This document shows positions 35,362 through 47,647 of a stretch of DNA of 64,000 nucleotides, piece after piece (the stretch's first letter is position 1; each line of letters starts with the position of its first letter). A model generated the notes under the pieces. The model had not been told where the DNA came from. It ran no database searches and saw only the letters and a list, made by a program, of their open reading frames with translations. This stretch comes from Alnus glutinosa (Eukaryota > Streptophyta > Magnoliopsida > Fagales > Betulaceae): positions 8,611,761 to 8,675,760 of the forward strand of contig NC_084889.1 in NCBI RefSeq assembly GCF_958979055.1, written 5' to 3'. The translations under genes and the position numbers were made by a program.

Positions 35362-35570
35362 ATATTGCGTGAGAGAATTGCTAAACATTCAAACATTTTT
35401 TTTTTTATTTTTTTTATTTTTTAGAATTTGGTTTCAAACTGATGTGTTATAATTTTATGAGATCTATTATTTTGGAAAGTGTGTCACAATCTCATAGGAT
35501 TGTGACACATCAGTTTGAAACCAAATTCTATAAAAAGGTGTTTGGATGTCTTGCATTTCTCATTACGTGA
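35362..35570. mobile_element. foldback MITE
   Basis: The core arms (35422 rightward and 35530 leftward) read TAGAATTTGGTTTCAAACTG followed by ATGTG, identical on both arms. Pairing then continues imperfectly to about 42 bp. Outer arms (TTCAAACA-rich, ending near GCGTGAGAGAATTGC and CATTTCTCATTACGTGA) extend the pairing. No coding sequence. Confidence 0.8.
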
Positions 35571-36679
35571 TGGTTTACTTGGCATTATCATATTGCACTC
35601 TTCTAGGCTAATGCGGTTGTGCAATTGGATATTATTTTTTATTTTTAATATCGGCTGATCCAAAGGTTATTAGACCATTCTGCATCTATTTTGTACAATA
35701 TTTGTAAGATTATTGTCCAAAAGCTATTGAAGAATGCTATAAACTATATTTTTAGTCCATAATTATCACATTGCTAACATGATAGTCCCAAACAATCCTT
35801 GAATTTTTTTTTTTTTCAAAATATTGATTGATTTAAAGATTGGTTGAGGTTGCTACTTCAGTATTGTTAAATAAAAATGTAGTTTTTAGCATTTATTAAA
35901 CCTTGTCACGGCAATTTTATCTGATATGTATTTTACTTTAAAAAAAAATAAAAAAGGTTAAAAAAATTGCTGTGATTTGACATTGACACATTATCATAAT
36001 GAAATGGGTAAAATAAAAATGTCTAAAATTATTCAAAAATTTACAATAAAAATTATAGAATTTCTAGGCATTATTCCAGAGTGTCCAATCTTATTTCATG
36101 AATGTTTTATTTATCAATCGCGGCCAGAGCATCGCGACATACATGCCCTATAGACTTGGAATTATTCCTTACCCTTTTTTTTTTGTAACATGCCCATACA
36201 AAAGGAAAGATAGTGATTTGAATTAGTAATTTTCGCATCATAAAACGTAGTCCCATCCGATTAAACTATTTTTGAAATGAAATTATTCCTTAATTGTAAT
36301 AAGCAAACAGCTAACTAAAGTACATGTTGGGCCGTATACAGGGCATGTATTAAAATAGAAGGTTTTTTTTTTTTTTTTTTTTTTTGTAATAATATTAAAA
36401 TAGAATTAGAACGCTAAATTTGCATAAAAAATGGGACATAGTGGGTCCAGGACACTCTTGCTGTAGGCTTGTGATTGGACTTGAGAAGGAGCATTAATGT
36501 TCGGTTGGTTTTACGGCATAAACACAACGCTTGGACGCTCAACCGTTGGATTCCTTCGATGATCAACATGAGTAAATTGGGGAGTGGGAAAAGTGCAACA
36601 TAGAAGTGACGAACCCGCACGTTTGCAGATCTTCCTCTACTGGCAGACAGAGAGACAAAGGAGGGAGTGAGAGGGAGAG
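35571..36679. other. intergenic region upstream of the CNNM gene
   Basis: AT-rich DNA with a poly-T run near 36363-36385. The last 150 bases are the likely 5' UTR and core promoter of the DUF21-CBS gene. No gene was seen. Confidence 0.55.
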
Positions 36680-39600
36680 ATGGCAGCGGACTTGGGGTGC
36701 TGTGCGACGCAGTTCTGGTTGTACGTGCTGGTGATCATAGGGCTGGTGTGCTTTGCCGGGCTAATGGCTGGGCTCACCCTGGGGCTCATGTCTCTGGGAC
36801 TCGTCGACCTCGAGGTCCTCATCAAGTCCGGCCGTCCTAAGGATCGCTTGTACGCCGGTACTTCTCTCTCAAACACTTCGTCCTCTTTCCTTTCCTTTCC
36901 TTTATTCGTTTTCTTTTGTGGCAGAGGCTGAGCACTCAAGCTCAAAATGAAGAATCTTTAATGAAAGTTAGTGAAAAGATAACAACGAATTTCTATATTA
37001 ATCCCACAGCCCAGTTGGTTCCTGAATTAATCGGTGATGAACAGTGAACGGGTTGTCGGAGACGATAATATACTCAATTTTCTGTCTCGGCTTCTGAACT
37101 TTTAAGGATTAAGATGGGTTATTTGCGAAGGTTTTAGTAGGATAATTTGATGTAATTCATGTTTAGAATTAGGCAACTAGTGAATTGTTGATTTTTCGGT
37201 AGGAAATGCCTTCCCAGAGAAAAGGTATAAGCTTGAGTGGCACATCTGAGCTAATCCTGTTGGTAGGAAAATCTCACATGGATTCGACTGAAGATATCTA
37301 AGTTTGAAGTGACGTGCTGTTTTTTTTTTTTTTTCAGCTAAAATATTTCCAGTGGTAAAGAATCAGCATCTTCTACTTTGTACACTATTGATTGGCAACG
37401 CTTTAGCGATGGAGGTAACCATATGGTTCTTGAGGAACCTAAAATATATAGTGTAAAAATTGGTTGATCTTGCCAATTGTTTTCAAATTATCTTTTCTCT
37501 CTCTCTCTGCAGACTCTTCCCATATTCTTGGACAAGCTTGTGCCTCCATGGGCTGCGATTCTGATATCAGTGACTCTCATCCTCATGTTTGGTGAGGTAG
37601 TTTATCATCAAAGCCAAATGGGAATAGTTTGATTTGTAATGTTGTCTGCTCGCCAAAAAATTTCTAGTTTTATATGCTTGTATGTTTCATTACAGATATT
37701 GCCACAAGCAGTTTGTACTCGCTATGGCTTGAAAGTTGGATCAACAATGGCCCCTCTAGTTCGTGTTCTTCTTTGGCTGTTCTTCCCTATTTCTTATCCA
37801 ATTAGTAAGGTAGAATGAATATAGAGATTATACGAAATTACATATTTTTATCCTGTGTTTTGTGCAAGTTGGGCTGCTTATTTTATTTAGTTGTGTGGAA
37901 AATAATATCTTCTAAGCTCTTCTTATAATCAAGGTTTGTATATTTTTTTCTTTCTCTTCAATTAATGCTATAATATTAAGTGCAGGTGTTGGATTGGATG
38001 TTGGGTAAGGGACATGCTGTCCTTTTACGGAGAGCGGAGCTCCAAACTTTTGTGACTTTTCATGGAAATGAGGTATGATAACGGAGAGCAGAGCATCAGG
38101 CATGTTGAAATCGTCTCCTTGGAATTTTGTGCAAGATGTTTATTCCCAGGGAGATGTCAACCTAATGGCTTAAGTTTCAATGCTCTGGACTGTCTCCTGT
38201 TCCCCTCGTTCTCTGATGTAAAATGGTATGCATATTTTTTGTTGTTTAGGCCGGGAAAGGCGGGGATTTAACACATGATGAGACTACTATCATCACTGGG
38301 GCACTTGAATTGACAGCAAAGACTGCAAAAGATGCCATGACTCCCATATCAAATGCATTTTCCCTAGATCTGGATTCAAATCTTGATTTGTGGGTTTCTG
38401 GATTCTTGTTTTATTTTCTTCATCATGTTATTCTATGTGTTCTAACCCCCTCCTTTCTCTCTCTGCTATACAGGGAGACATTGAATGATATAATGACGAA
38501 AGGTCATAGTAGAGTTCCAGTTTATGCTGGAAACTCAAAGAACGTAATTGGACTTATTCTGGTAATTTCATTTCTTTCTGTTAGTGTGATAAAATTGATG
38601 TAATTTTTTGGTAAGTTGGTTAATGGATTATTGTTTTCGATGATCTAGAATGGTACAGACCAGTTAATGCTAGTCCACTTATCCCATAATGTGATGGGGA
38701 CACTCACTTACATCTTATATAGATTGCTTAGTTAGAAGTTAAAATGTTATAAGGTTAACGAAAAATATCAAATCACTAAATATACCCTCAAGGAGAAAAC
38801 TTTGCTAGAAAAAATTACAGACAATAGAAAGAAAAATCGACAGGCCAGGCCAGGCGACCCCATCCAGCATGGAAGAAGGGACAACCCACCCACCTTGTGG
38901 AGGAGGGATATGCACCCTCCTCCCATAGAGGCGGGTGGGTGGGTCCCACCCAACCCTCTTCCTGCACGGGGTGGATGGGGGTGACCCACCCATCATCTCG
39001 CCCCATCCATCCTCCTCCAGGGGATGGGTGGGTAACCTTATCCACCTTCTGCAAGAGAAGAATGGGTCGACCACATGGGGCTTGGCCACCCATCCTGCAT
39101 GCAGCCCTCTTTCTTTTTTTTGGCAATTTTTTGGTAAATGTTTCTTCTCCTGGGACATATTTGTATTTTCATGTGGGTTCTATCAGAAATCAACAAAAAA
39201 ATGGACAAAATGATCTATTTGAAAAGCTGGTAAAATCCATGGAGCTGATAATAAAAAAATAAAAAATAGAAATCCAATGAGTGATTAGATATTGACCTAA
39301 AACTCAGGGTAGTGATTTGATATTTCCCTAACATTAAATCGTCTATATGTTTACTCATTAGGGGAAAACAGAGTCAGTGGTGGAGACAGGAAGGGCTAGG
39401 GGCATACCCCCTCTCCCTGAGCCCCCCCCCCCCCCCCCTCCCAAACAACAACACACACCTCTCAAAGAAAAAAAAATATCTTTTTGTTCTGACCCACAAA
39501 AAAAAAGTTATATAGAAAGGGCCTCTTACAACATAATTCTTGAAATAAAAATTTTATGAGTTTTTTAAGCCAAAGTCCAAACGCTCCTGGGCTCGTCATG

Positions 39601-42600
39601 AAAAATTCCAAAAAAAATAAAAATAAAAATTATATCCCTACGATGGCTCGGTCCCCTGAAAAAGTTATGTAGAATGGCCTCTAGAAACATGCCACGTTTC
39701 CATACTTTTTTTCTTCAAAGCTTTCTTCCTTCTTCAGCAATTTGGCTCTTCCCATTCTCTTCAGTTTTCTCTTCTCGTACCCCCATTTTCTTCCCTTTCT
39801 TTCTCTCTTCTCTGCAAGCAGAGAATCCAAAGCCCATAAGATACAGATTATAGAGGACTAAAGCTTGGAAGAAACTCGGTATTCGGTAAATCCTCATCCT
39901 CTCCTAGTTATAATGTTCTTCTTCTTCTTCTCTTAGCTAATCTTGTTGTGTTATTTTTGCCGAGTTATATATAGAATTAACTGCTCTAGTTGTTAGCCTG
40001 TGGCTGTTAAGCTCCTACTCAGGCCACATCCACATTGATAGACAAAGCAAAAGTTGCTAAACTATGAGGTTGCCAAGGTGCTTTATGGTTTGATTGTAAG
40101 CAGGCAATTTGGTGAAAGCAAATACCAAGTTCCATTCATGATGTTGATTTTATTTTATTTTAATTTTTAATTTTTTTTCCAATTGCATTTTCTGTTGATG
40201 CAATTGTTTTGTTGTTTTTTCTTTTATTTTTCCAGTTGTTTATTTTTATTTTTTGGCAAAACAAAACAAAGAATCGGTTACTTGTTCAATTCATTGTTAA
40301 AGAAAGAATTCTGACGTCTAAGTTCGTATTCTTTCGCTTAACTTGTGCACAAAATTCTGTCAACTTATAGGAAGAATAGATTGTATAAGTTGCATAAGAT
40401 AAAACAATTTAATTGACCAAAAAATTATTTTATTAGTCCGGGCCCCCAAGAAATAAAATCCTTACTCCGCCACTATTTGCAGTTACAGTCATTATAATGT
40501 AAGCCTCTTTTTCCCCAAACTTAATGATCTAATTCTTTCATAGTACTGTAGACATAGTTTGTTTAAAACATGCACAAATCTGTAGTAATTCTTGTTTGAT
40601 GCTTTCTTTTCTTTATGGTATCCACTTGAATGTAATCCCATTCTATCATGTACAGGTTAAAAATCTCGTGACAGTTGATCCAGATGATGCAGTTCCTGTG
40701 AGAAAAATGATCATAAGGAAAATTCCTCGGTAGGGTAATACTTCATTTTTTAATTTTCTGTATAGAGGGGAAAGACATGTATGCCTGGGATAAAGAAGGG
40801 GATATGACCCTGAAAGTATAATTTCATTAGTAGCTGTCTTGCATTTGTTAATTGGATTATTTATCTTTTATATCTTCTTTTCTGATATCGTCTTGCATTC
40901 CTACCTCCTTTAGGGTTTCAGAAGGCATGCCTCTGTATGATATTCTAAATGAATTCCAGAAGGGTCACAGCCACATTGCTGTTGTCTATAAGGATTTAAA
41001 TGAGAAAAAAGAGATCTCAAATAAAGTTAAAGGGGCTGAACAGCTCGAGTTTAAGGACAGCTGTAAGAAGCACAGAGGCAAATCTGAGGCATCACCAAAT
41101 AAAGGTGAGGATGTAAGAAGCACAAACCGAAGGATCTTGTCGATATTTTATCCTATTGTTGTATTAGCAACTGGCTTGCCTTGCAGGCTCTTTTGACTTC
41201 TGAGGATCAGAGCATGAATTTTTACACTTCATTTAATCTATATCTTATCCTGCCAATGGTTGTGTAAGACCTGTATTTGTTGATGGGCGTGTCCCACCTG
41301 TCACATGTGATTACACAATTCAAGAACGTTTTCTCCCTACATTGTTCCAAATTTTTTGTGTCCAAACATATTGCTTAATTTTTCTATGATCAGTGATGTC
41401 TCCACCTTATTTACAATTTCGATACCTGATTGGTTCCCAACATATTTGAATCATGAAATTGCTTTGGTAGTACGAGTGAATTTGTATTTCCTCTTCTCTG
41501 TTTTGTCTCTTCTGAATATTTCCATTTTCTACTTATCAAAAAAAAAAAAAAAATTCCATTTCCATTCCAGAAGTCATCTATGTGGTTAGAATATGTTTCT
41601 ATTGATAATTTGACCGTGAGTGATTATGCCTCAACTAATGCTGCTTAAATCACTTTTAAATTTTTTTTTGTGATTGGTATTTCATTATGGGTTCGTCATA
41701 CCTCATATTTTAGGTTTAGCCATCTGTTTCTTTTGCAAAGTTTACAATTAATTTGCTCTATGTAAACCAGAAAATCTTGATGTTGGCCCCACTTCTGCTT
41801 CCAAAAATGTGGGGACTGAATCAAAATCAGATGATGGTCTGACAGCTATGGCTAAGATCGATGGGGGTCAACAAATGAAGAAGAATCCACAAGCTACTGC
41901 CTATAAAAAACGACATAGAGGTTGTTCATTTTGTGTTCTGGACATTGAAAGTGCAGCAATTCCAGAGTTCCCATCCAATGAAGAGGTTGTTGGTGTAATT
42001 ACCATGGAGGATGTCATTGAAGAACTTCTTCAGGTAATGTTTTCTTCAGTATAAAATCACGGCCAGGCAAACACAAGGAATGGATACACGGGCTTGGGCA
42101 ACAATGTTCTGGTCCAGTTTACTCTTAGACACCTTTCCCATAGTTATTGCTAATTTAAATGAACCCCATCCCCATCTGTTATTGGGATTGTGGTATGGTT
42201 CAATTTACTCTACTAAAACAGTGAATAGGGGTACATGTTTGAGCTTATCTCGAGGATGGTTTTAGTTAAAAAAAATATTAATATTAGGTATAAGTAACTT
42301 AACCTGCTTCTATAGAGCTGCTCCTATTTTAGTGTTGAGTTTTCTATTTGAATTTTGTTTTATTTGGTGAGGAGTTCAAATGTTTGCTTATGTTTTGGGT
42401 TTGAGGGCTTGGGTTTTTTAGGCTTGTTGGGTTTTCTTCTCTTGCTGTAGGCTACTTTGGTTGTTCTTGTGTATACTTCCTGTATATTTTGGGACGCCTT
42501 ATGCTTTTTTTATAAAATCTTTATTACTTATATAAAAAAAATGTTTGCTTATGTCAGGAGGAAATATTGGATGAAACCGATGAGTATGTCAACATCCATA

Positions 42601-43477
42601 ACAGGTAAAAAGTGACTGTTTGCAATGTTATTTGGTTCTGTTTCTTGCGCGCTCACACACATAAATATATACACGCGCTCGCATATATGCACCCGCTAAA
42701 TTTATCGTTTCACCAAGAAAGATGAAAGGGCAAAGATTCGTATCATTCGCTTTGTTTCACTTTCCAAGCTGTGGCGGCTAAGGGATCCCTTTGCTATGAT
42801 ATCTGGACTAGGAACTACTTAGTCCCATGCGTCTCAGCAAATCGAAAGACACCTCAGTTCCTTGATTGGCCATTTTGTGGTCGTAACAGTCACTTCAAGT
42901 AGTGGAAATAAGAACAGATGTGCTCCTAGTTCTTGGGCTGTTGAACAGAATCCAACCACACCAGGACGAATTGGCAAGTGAGTAAAGAGAGCGTCACAAG
43001 CAACACACTAAAGCTCAATCCGTTGCTTGTTGGGTCAGAAAATCACTTTGGTTCAGCGGGGGCCTTCAATGGTGAAAACTGCCATGTAAATCATCAACCG
43101 AAAATCTTGAGACCATTGCAAAAAATGGTTTCCATTTAAACGATGAGTAAGAATTTGCAGGCCTAGGTTGTCATTTGCTGAGAAACCGAACATTGAATTT
43201 GAAGTGATTAGAGAGGGATTTTGAGTGAAACATGATGTTTGTGAAATACCCTCTACTGCCATGATGTATCGAGCAAATGTTTGAACCAAATATACAAAAT
43301 TGTTATATGAACCCCTGAACTGACATAATTGCTTGTGAATGCAGGATAAAGATCAATATGAATGCATCTCAGGAAATGCCCCCGGAGTCAAATTCACAAC
43401 AGCCCTCCACCAATGGCGCATCTATCACTAGTGCATCTCCGGTTCCCAAGCCATCACCATCTAAACAGGTCTTGTAA
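36680..43477 (+). CDS. CNNM-type DUF21 and CBS-pair membrane protein
   Basis: Twelve exons: 36680-36857, 37338-37414, 37513-37596, 37696-37809, 37986-38072, 38250-38389, 38474-38561, 40656-40729, 40914-41104, 41771-42033, 42558-42604 and 43345-43477. All phases close, giving 491 residues. The N-terminal DUF21 (CNNM transmembrane) domain spans about residues 12-180, with hydrophobic segments and the hallmark [24 protein letters not shown] pair follows: [17 protein letters not shown] from residue 210, then [20 protein letters not shown], and [20 protein letters not shown], separated by a charged insert of about 100 residues. The family is related to animal CNNM and bacterial CorC magnesium efflux proteins. 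Plant members are called CBS-domain DUF21 proteins, with transport role inferred. The C-terminus is Ser/Pro-rich. Introns 7, 10 and 11 contain transposon insertions. Confidence 0.92.
38754..39332. mobile_element. MITE in intron 7 of the CNNM gene
   Basis: The ends GTTAACGAAAAATATCAAATC and GATTTGATATTTCCCTAAC (each continuing to ACTA/TAGT) are inverted repeats of about 24 bp. The 579-bp interior (38860-39090) is GC-rich with repeated GGGTGGGT/ACCCACCC palindromic phrases, open in most frames but not protein-like. The target duplication was not resolved. Confidence 0.65.
39375..40474. mobile_element. possible hAT-like element in intron 7 of the CNNM gene
   Basis: CAGTGGTGGAGACAGGAAGG at the left and CCTTACTCCGCCACT at the right form short imperfect inverted ends of the CAGTGGCGGAG type. 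The element is about 1.1 kb and has a run of about 18 C bases at 39423-39440. A clean 8-bp duplication was not seen, so the class is tentative. Confidence 0.45.
42394..42540 (+). mobile_element. 5'-truncated LINE insertion abutting a splice acceptor
   Basis: The insert carries a plant LINE 3' end (GTATACTTCCTGTATATTTT, then ATGCTTTTTTTATAAAATC and TTTATTACTTATAT plus A7). ATGTTTGCTTATGT is duplicated on both sides (42380-42393 and 42541-42554). The right duplication is followed immediately by CAG, the acceptor of CNNM exon 11 at 42558. Confidence 0.85.
43053..43289 (-). pseudogene. Copia-type gag fragment in CNNM intron 11
   Basis: A 78-codon minus-strand frame contains [20 protein letters not shown] and [20 protein letters not shown]. 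This resembles the N-terminus of plant Ty1/Copia Gag (ITTHRLNGKNFLQWSQ-like, Retrotran_gag_3). The rest of the polyprotein is missing and flanking frames are broken. It is antisense to the host gene. Confidence 0.65.
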
Positions 43478-44392
43478 GCAAACTTATTAAGAGGTTGGTT
43501 CATCATATGGCCATTAAATATAGATTCAGTTACAACACACAAGCTGTATAGTTAGTTTCTTAGCAAGAACAGTGGCTTACACAACTTGGAAACTTGGGGT
43601 GACTGCCTGGAATCATCTACTGTAGTTGTATAGAAAGAGCTAAAGAGGTGCTCTCTCTTTGATTTGTTGTATTGTGTCAGTTAGACGTGCCGTTTTAAGT
43701 TGCTGGTGGTTTTTTGTATGTTAAATCAAACTTCAGTTACACGTTAAATTTATTGAAATAAAAACAATAATTTTGTCCCTCAAGAATGAGGTACACATGA
43801 TTCATGCAAGAAAAATCGCATACATCTTTAATAGAATTAGCAAAGCATGTTGAAGTGATTAGAAGTTTGAAATAGAGTTAATAGAAACAGATAAAGGATA
43901 AGAATAATATATGATAATGAAAATTGATATAGATACATATTGTACAAATCTCATTTTCAAATATACCGTTGGATTTATGGGATCCATATTGGGTTTCACA
44001 AGTTCAATGGTGGATTTAAAATCTAGTTGTATTGAGATGTATGGATGTATGTCTATTGTTTCTTAAAAAAAAAAAAAAAAAAGGCTTCCACCGCAAGGCA
44101 GTAGGCATGAAATGTGCTATACATTCTCCTATCATTTTCTCATCATCCCACTTTTAAAAATCACCATAAGATCGGTGAGGTTTATATGGGTTTATCACTG
44201 ATTTAATAATAATTTTAAAAAATATGAGAATGAGAGAAAGATAGGATGAGAAAATGAATCATTTATAGTGCGAAAAATCAGAGATTACGACTCTGCTTGT
44301 GGTCACGTGGATATTATAGCTCTTACGTTTCCCTTTAATTTTCTTTTTTTTTTAAAAAAATATTTTGGGAAGCTTCGTACAATGTTACAAAC
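43478..44392. other. CNNM 3' UTR and intergenic DNA
   Basis: The CNNM 3' UTR is followed by AT-rich sequence with a poly-A run at 44065-44082. No gene was seen. Confidence 0.5.
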
Positions 44393-44564
44393 AGCCAAAG
44401 CCTAGGAGAAGTGATGTGCCTAAAATGAAGGAGCTCCCTAGAATGCTCAAAACCCTCACCCGAAGTTTGAGGAGCTCACTAGCATCCTATGGCTAGACTG
44501 ACGTCTATTTTGCTTCTGCTCTTGTCCTTCATTTTAGGCATATCACTTCTCCTAGGCTTTGGCT
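44393..44564. repeat. near-perfect 40-bp inverted repeat (hairpin)
   Basis: AGCCAAAGCCTAGGAGAAGT, continuing through GCCTAAAATGAAGGA, pairs with the right arm at 44525-44564 with a single mismatch over 40 bp. The loop is 92 bases and contains two related phrases, GGAGCTCCCTAG and GGAGCTCACTAG. It is either a small foldback transposon or a hairpin transcript locus. Confidence 0.85.
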
Positions 44565-45035
44565 ACATTGGCATCTAGATTTAACAAAAAAGAATTTAAA
44601 ACCAAACGTTGTGGTATTTTCAAGCATACGTTTGCTGAAGATTTCTTTTTGACGTCGTTTAAGGGGTAGGGAACGTCTTTTTTCTAAAACATTCTCTTTC
44701 AACCACCACCACCACCCAGTTGAGAACCACTTGTCTTGGTGACCAAATCCGCCGGATATTTGGGCGATTCAGCCGGAGGAAGAAGCAGACTTGGTGGAGG
44801 AGGAATCTGAACTTAAGATGGGAACCAAATAGAACCATCCGGCCTTTCAGGTTTGGATGGTTTTGAATCAGTTTTCTCTTCATTGAGAGCATCCACAATG
44901 GCTAGGCCAATGCCTTTGGGGTCCAAATTGTCCCATTCGGTTTCAGGTTCTGGGGGTGTTTAAAGTAGTTTGGATGGTTCCTAATTGTGGCATGATTAAA
45001 GTAGATCGGGACGTGGGCGATTGATAAATCAAGAA

Positions 45036-45399
45036 GATGATGGGTGTGGGTGTTATTGTTAGAGATTAAGAGGGGAATGTGTTGCCATCAATGTGTTCCC
45101 TAAAACAATTTATAGTCGACCCAACTATTGTGGAGGCATATGTGGCTTGGAAAATGTTGGAATTTAACAAGGATTTGAGTGTGTTGAATATAATATTGGA
45201 GGAAAATGAGCTAGAGATTGTAAATGCTTTGCGGATGGAAGGATAATCTTAGAGTTGATATGGCCAATTGATCGAAGATACAAATATGTTACTTTATTAT
45301 TTTCGACTATTGAGTGTGAGCCACGTCAAGAGGAATGCAAATATGGCTGCTCATAAATTAGCAAATGGGGCAATTCAACAATCTCAAGAGCATATTTGA
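45036..45399 (+). pseudogene. LINE-type RNase H domain pseudogene
   Basis: One continuous plus frame with four in-frame stops reads MMGVGVIVRD, stop, EGNVLPSM, then TIVEAYVAWKMLEFNKDLSV, ENELEIVNALRMEG, YGQLIEDTNMLLYYFRLLSV, SHVKRNANMAAHKLANGA. This is the RNase H-like (RVT_3) module seen at the 3' end of plant LINEs and in related orphan genes. It has the conserved EA, LEIVNAL and HVKRNAN-AAHKLA signatures. The frame is intact apart from stops, so decay was mostly by point mutation. Confidence 0.85.
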
Positions 45400-47647
45400 A
45401 TGGAAGAATACTTATCTTTTATTTACGATATTAATTTTTTTTAACATAATTTGAAGAAAAACTTTGTCCACGCACATAATAAACTCAATCACTATAAGTA
45501 AAAGTTTGAAGACAATGGCAACCTTGTGTGAACAACTACGTTAGTCTTGAATATTTGAGAGTATATCAATGTTGTTGCTCTCAAAGTCCCGACATTTGTT
45601 CCCTTAAATGACCCAAAAACTAGATAATATGTTCATGTTGAGTTCATTTATTATTTAACAAATTTGAGATTGTTTACAGATTACTCAATTAACTTATTCA
45701 TTTCCTATATAAAACAAATGTCGTGATTGTTTAATTTTTTAGTAAATTCATAACAATTGTTAGATAATTAATGTTAAGAATTTATTATTTAAGCAATAAG
45801 ATAAATTAACTTGAATCATAGACATCTAATCTTTGAGTTTATATGTTTGTCTTATAGTATGTACATGGTACATACACATGCACATGCACATGCACAAACC
45901 CACTCATATATACACATATTCATATATCTATATTAAGACTCCTACTTACAATAATTTAAACTATATCTATTATATTAAGAAGATTTTTCTTTCTATTTTT
46001 TTTTGAATAAAAAAAAAATACTTATCATGCTCTCATTACAAAGTTGAAAAATAATAAAAATTAAATGAAATTATACGAGCTTATACAAGTTAACCCAAGT
46101 TTATATGAGTTTGTCTTGTTTAATAAACGAGTTTAAAAATTTGTTCAAACTTTATTCGCTTAATAAATGAACTGGTAGCTGAGCAAATCCGAATCCGGCT
46201 TGAGCTTGTTCGCGAGCAACTATGTTAATTTACAACCCTATTTCTAGCCATTTTTTCTTCAAACAAATAGCAGGAACAACGTGAAAATATTATTATACTA
46301 TTCTCATTAAAAAAAAGATAAAATAAAAACTTTAAACAAAAACATTAGATTAATGAGAATGGTAAGATATTTTTTTTATTTGAGAAAAAATGACTAGAGG
46401 TCTTAGATTATTTGTTATTTATTTATTTTATTTTATTGTAAACTCAGGTATTAAATTGAGAAAATTAAAAATTTAGGTATAAAAATTTGAAAAAATGTAA
46501 GGGTTTTATAATATTTTCCTTTTTTATTTTTTTTTAAAAAATGTTGCACAAAATTAATTGTACTTTCCAAATTTTTTACAATCAGTAACATATCATATCC
46601 ACTTTTTATTTATTTATTTATTTTCAATTTTATTTTATTTTATTTTATTCTGGATGGTAAACAACAAACCGAGTGAGGAAAAACCAAATGGGCCTGTTCC
46701 AAAATCCGAGCCCTCCGGGCCACTGTGTGTTGGGTACAAAGTCACGACTCATTCACATGCCACTATGTAGTCTCATTTTTCAAAGGTAAAAAAAGAAAGC
46801 ACTTTAGACTGATGCCGGTGGTTCTTTCCGTTAATAGCGGTCTCAACTGCCGTGCCCGATACTCCGAGGTGACAGTGTCTCTGCCCGGACAACGTAATCC
46901 CAACTGTTCCTCAGCTCTATACGAAACCTCTTCTTTGTCGTTTTTCAGATTTGTATTGGTATATTGTGACTACGAACCCGGTCACTCTCACTCCCGTTTT
47001 TATATTCTTCAATCTCTATCACTTTCCGGTTTTGAAAAACAGATTTCTCCAAACTTTGAAGGCTGAGTTCGGTTGGTGAGGATACTAGAAGAAGAATACA
47101 GGTGACCTCATGAGTCATGATTGAGGATACTATAACCCGTACCGATCTGGGGTAATTCTAATCTACTCATTCTTTCTCGGGAAAATCATGATTGAGTTTT
47201 TTTTTTTTTGCTTGATTTGGCCAATGGGCACCCTCAGCTACTCTTGCTCTAGTTGAAACCCAAGTCGAAGCTATCTACCTACTTGTGATATCTTGATTTC
47301 TCACAGGTTATCTTACTAAAGAAATGGGATCGTGTACGTCTTTAGTATCAAAACATGTTTACGCATGTATTATGTATATTTCCGTGGGGTTTTTTTATTT
47401 GGAAGTTTCTTGGTTGATGCGTGACTACTCCACTTGAGCACTATTAGCTTTTCTTGTTTTGGTTGAAAAATCCTGTAGAACTTGTCTCCTATTTGTGATT
47501 CTTGAATCTGTTGCCTGTAATCTTACTTTTAGAATCGAATATTTCAATCTTTGCTATCTTTTGTCGGAAGGTTTTTTATATTTGAGTGTAGATTTCCTCG
47601 TTTGATTTACTTACTTCAAAGTAGCATTTGTTGGGGGTTAGACAGAG
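45400..47647. other. intergenic region and leader of the PMT28-like gene
   Basis: AT-rich, with an (ACATGC)n run near 45875-45895 and a TTTA/TTTTA-rich patch at about 46600-46650. From about 46810 the sequence becomes less AT-rich and probably holds the 5' UTR of the methyltransferase gene, possibly with a leader intron. No other gene was seen. Confidence 0.5.

Noticed and set aside
38805..39262. Overlapping open frames of 90-121 codons on both strands
   Set aside because: They come from GGGTGGGT/ACCCACCC repeats in an intronic MITE; composition is not protein-like.
39421..39440. Long run of C bases
   Set aside because: Simple homopolymer inside a likely transposon; may also be an assembly-length artefact.
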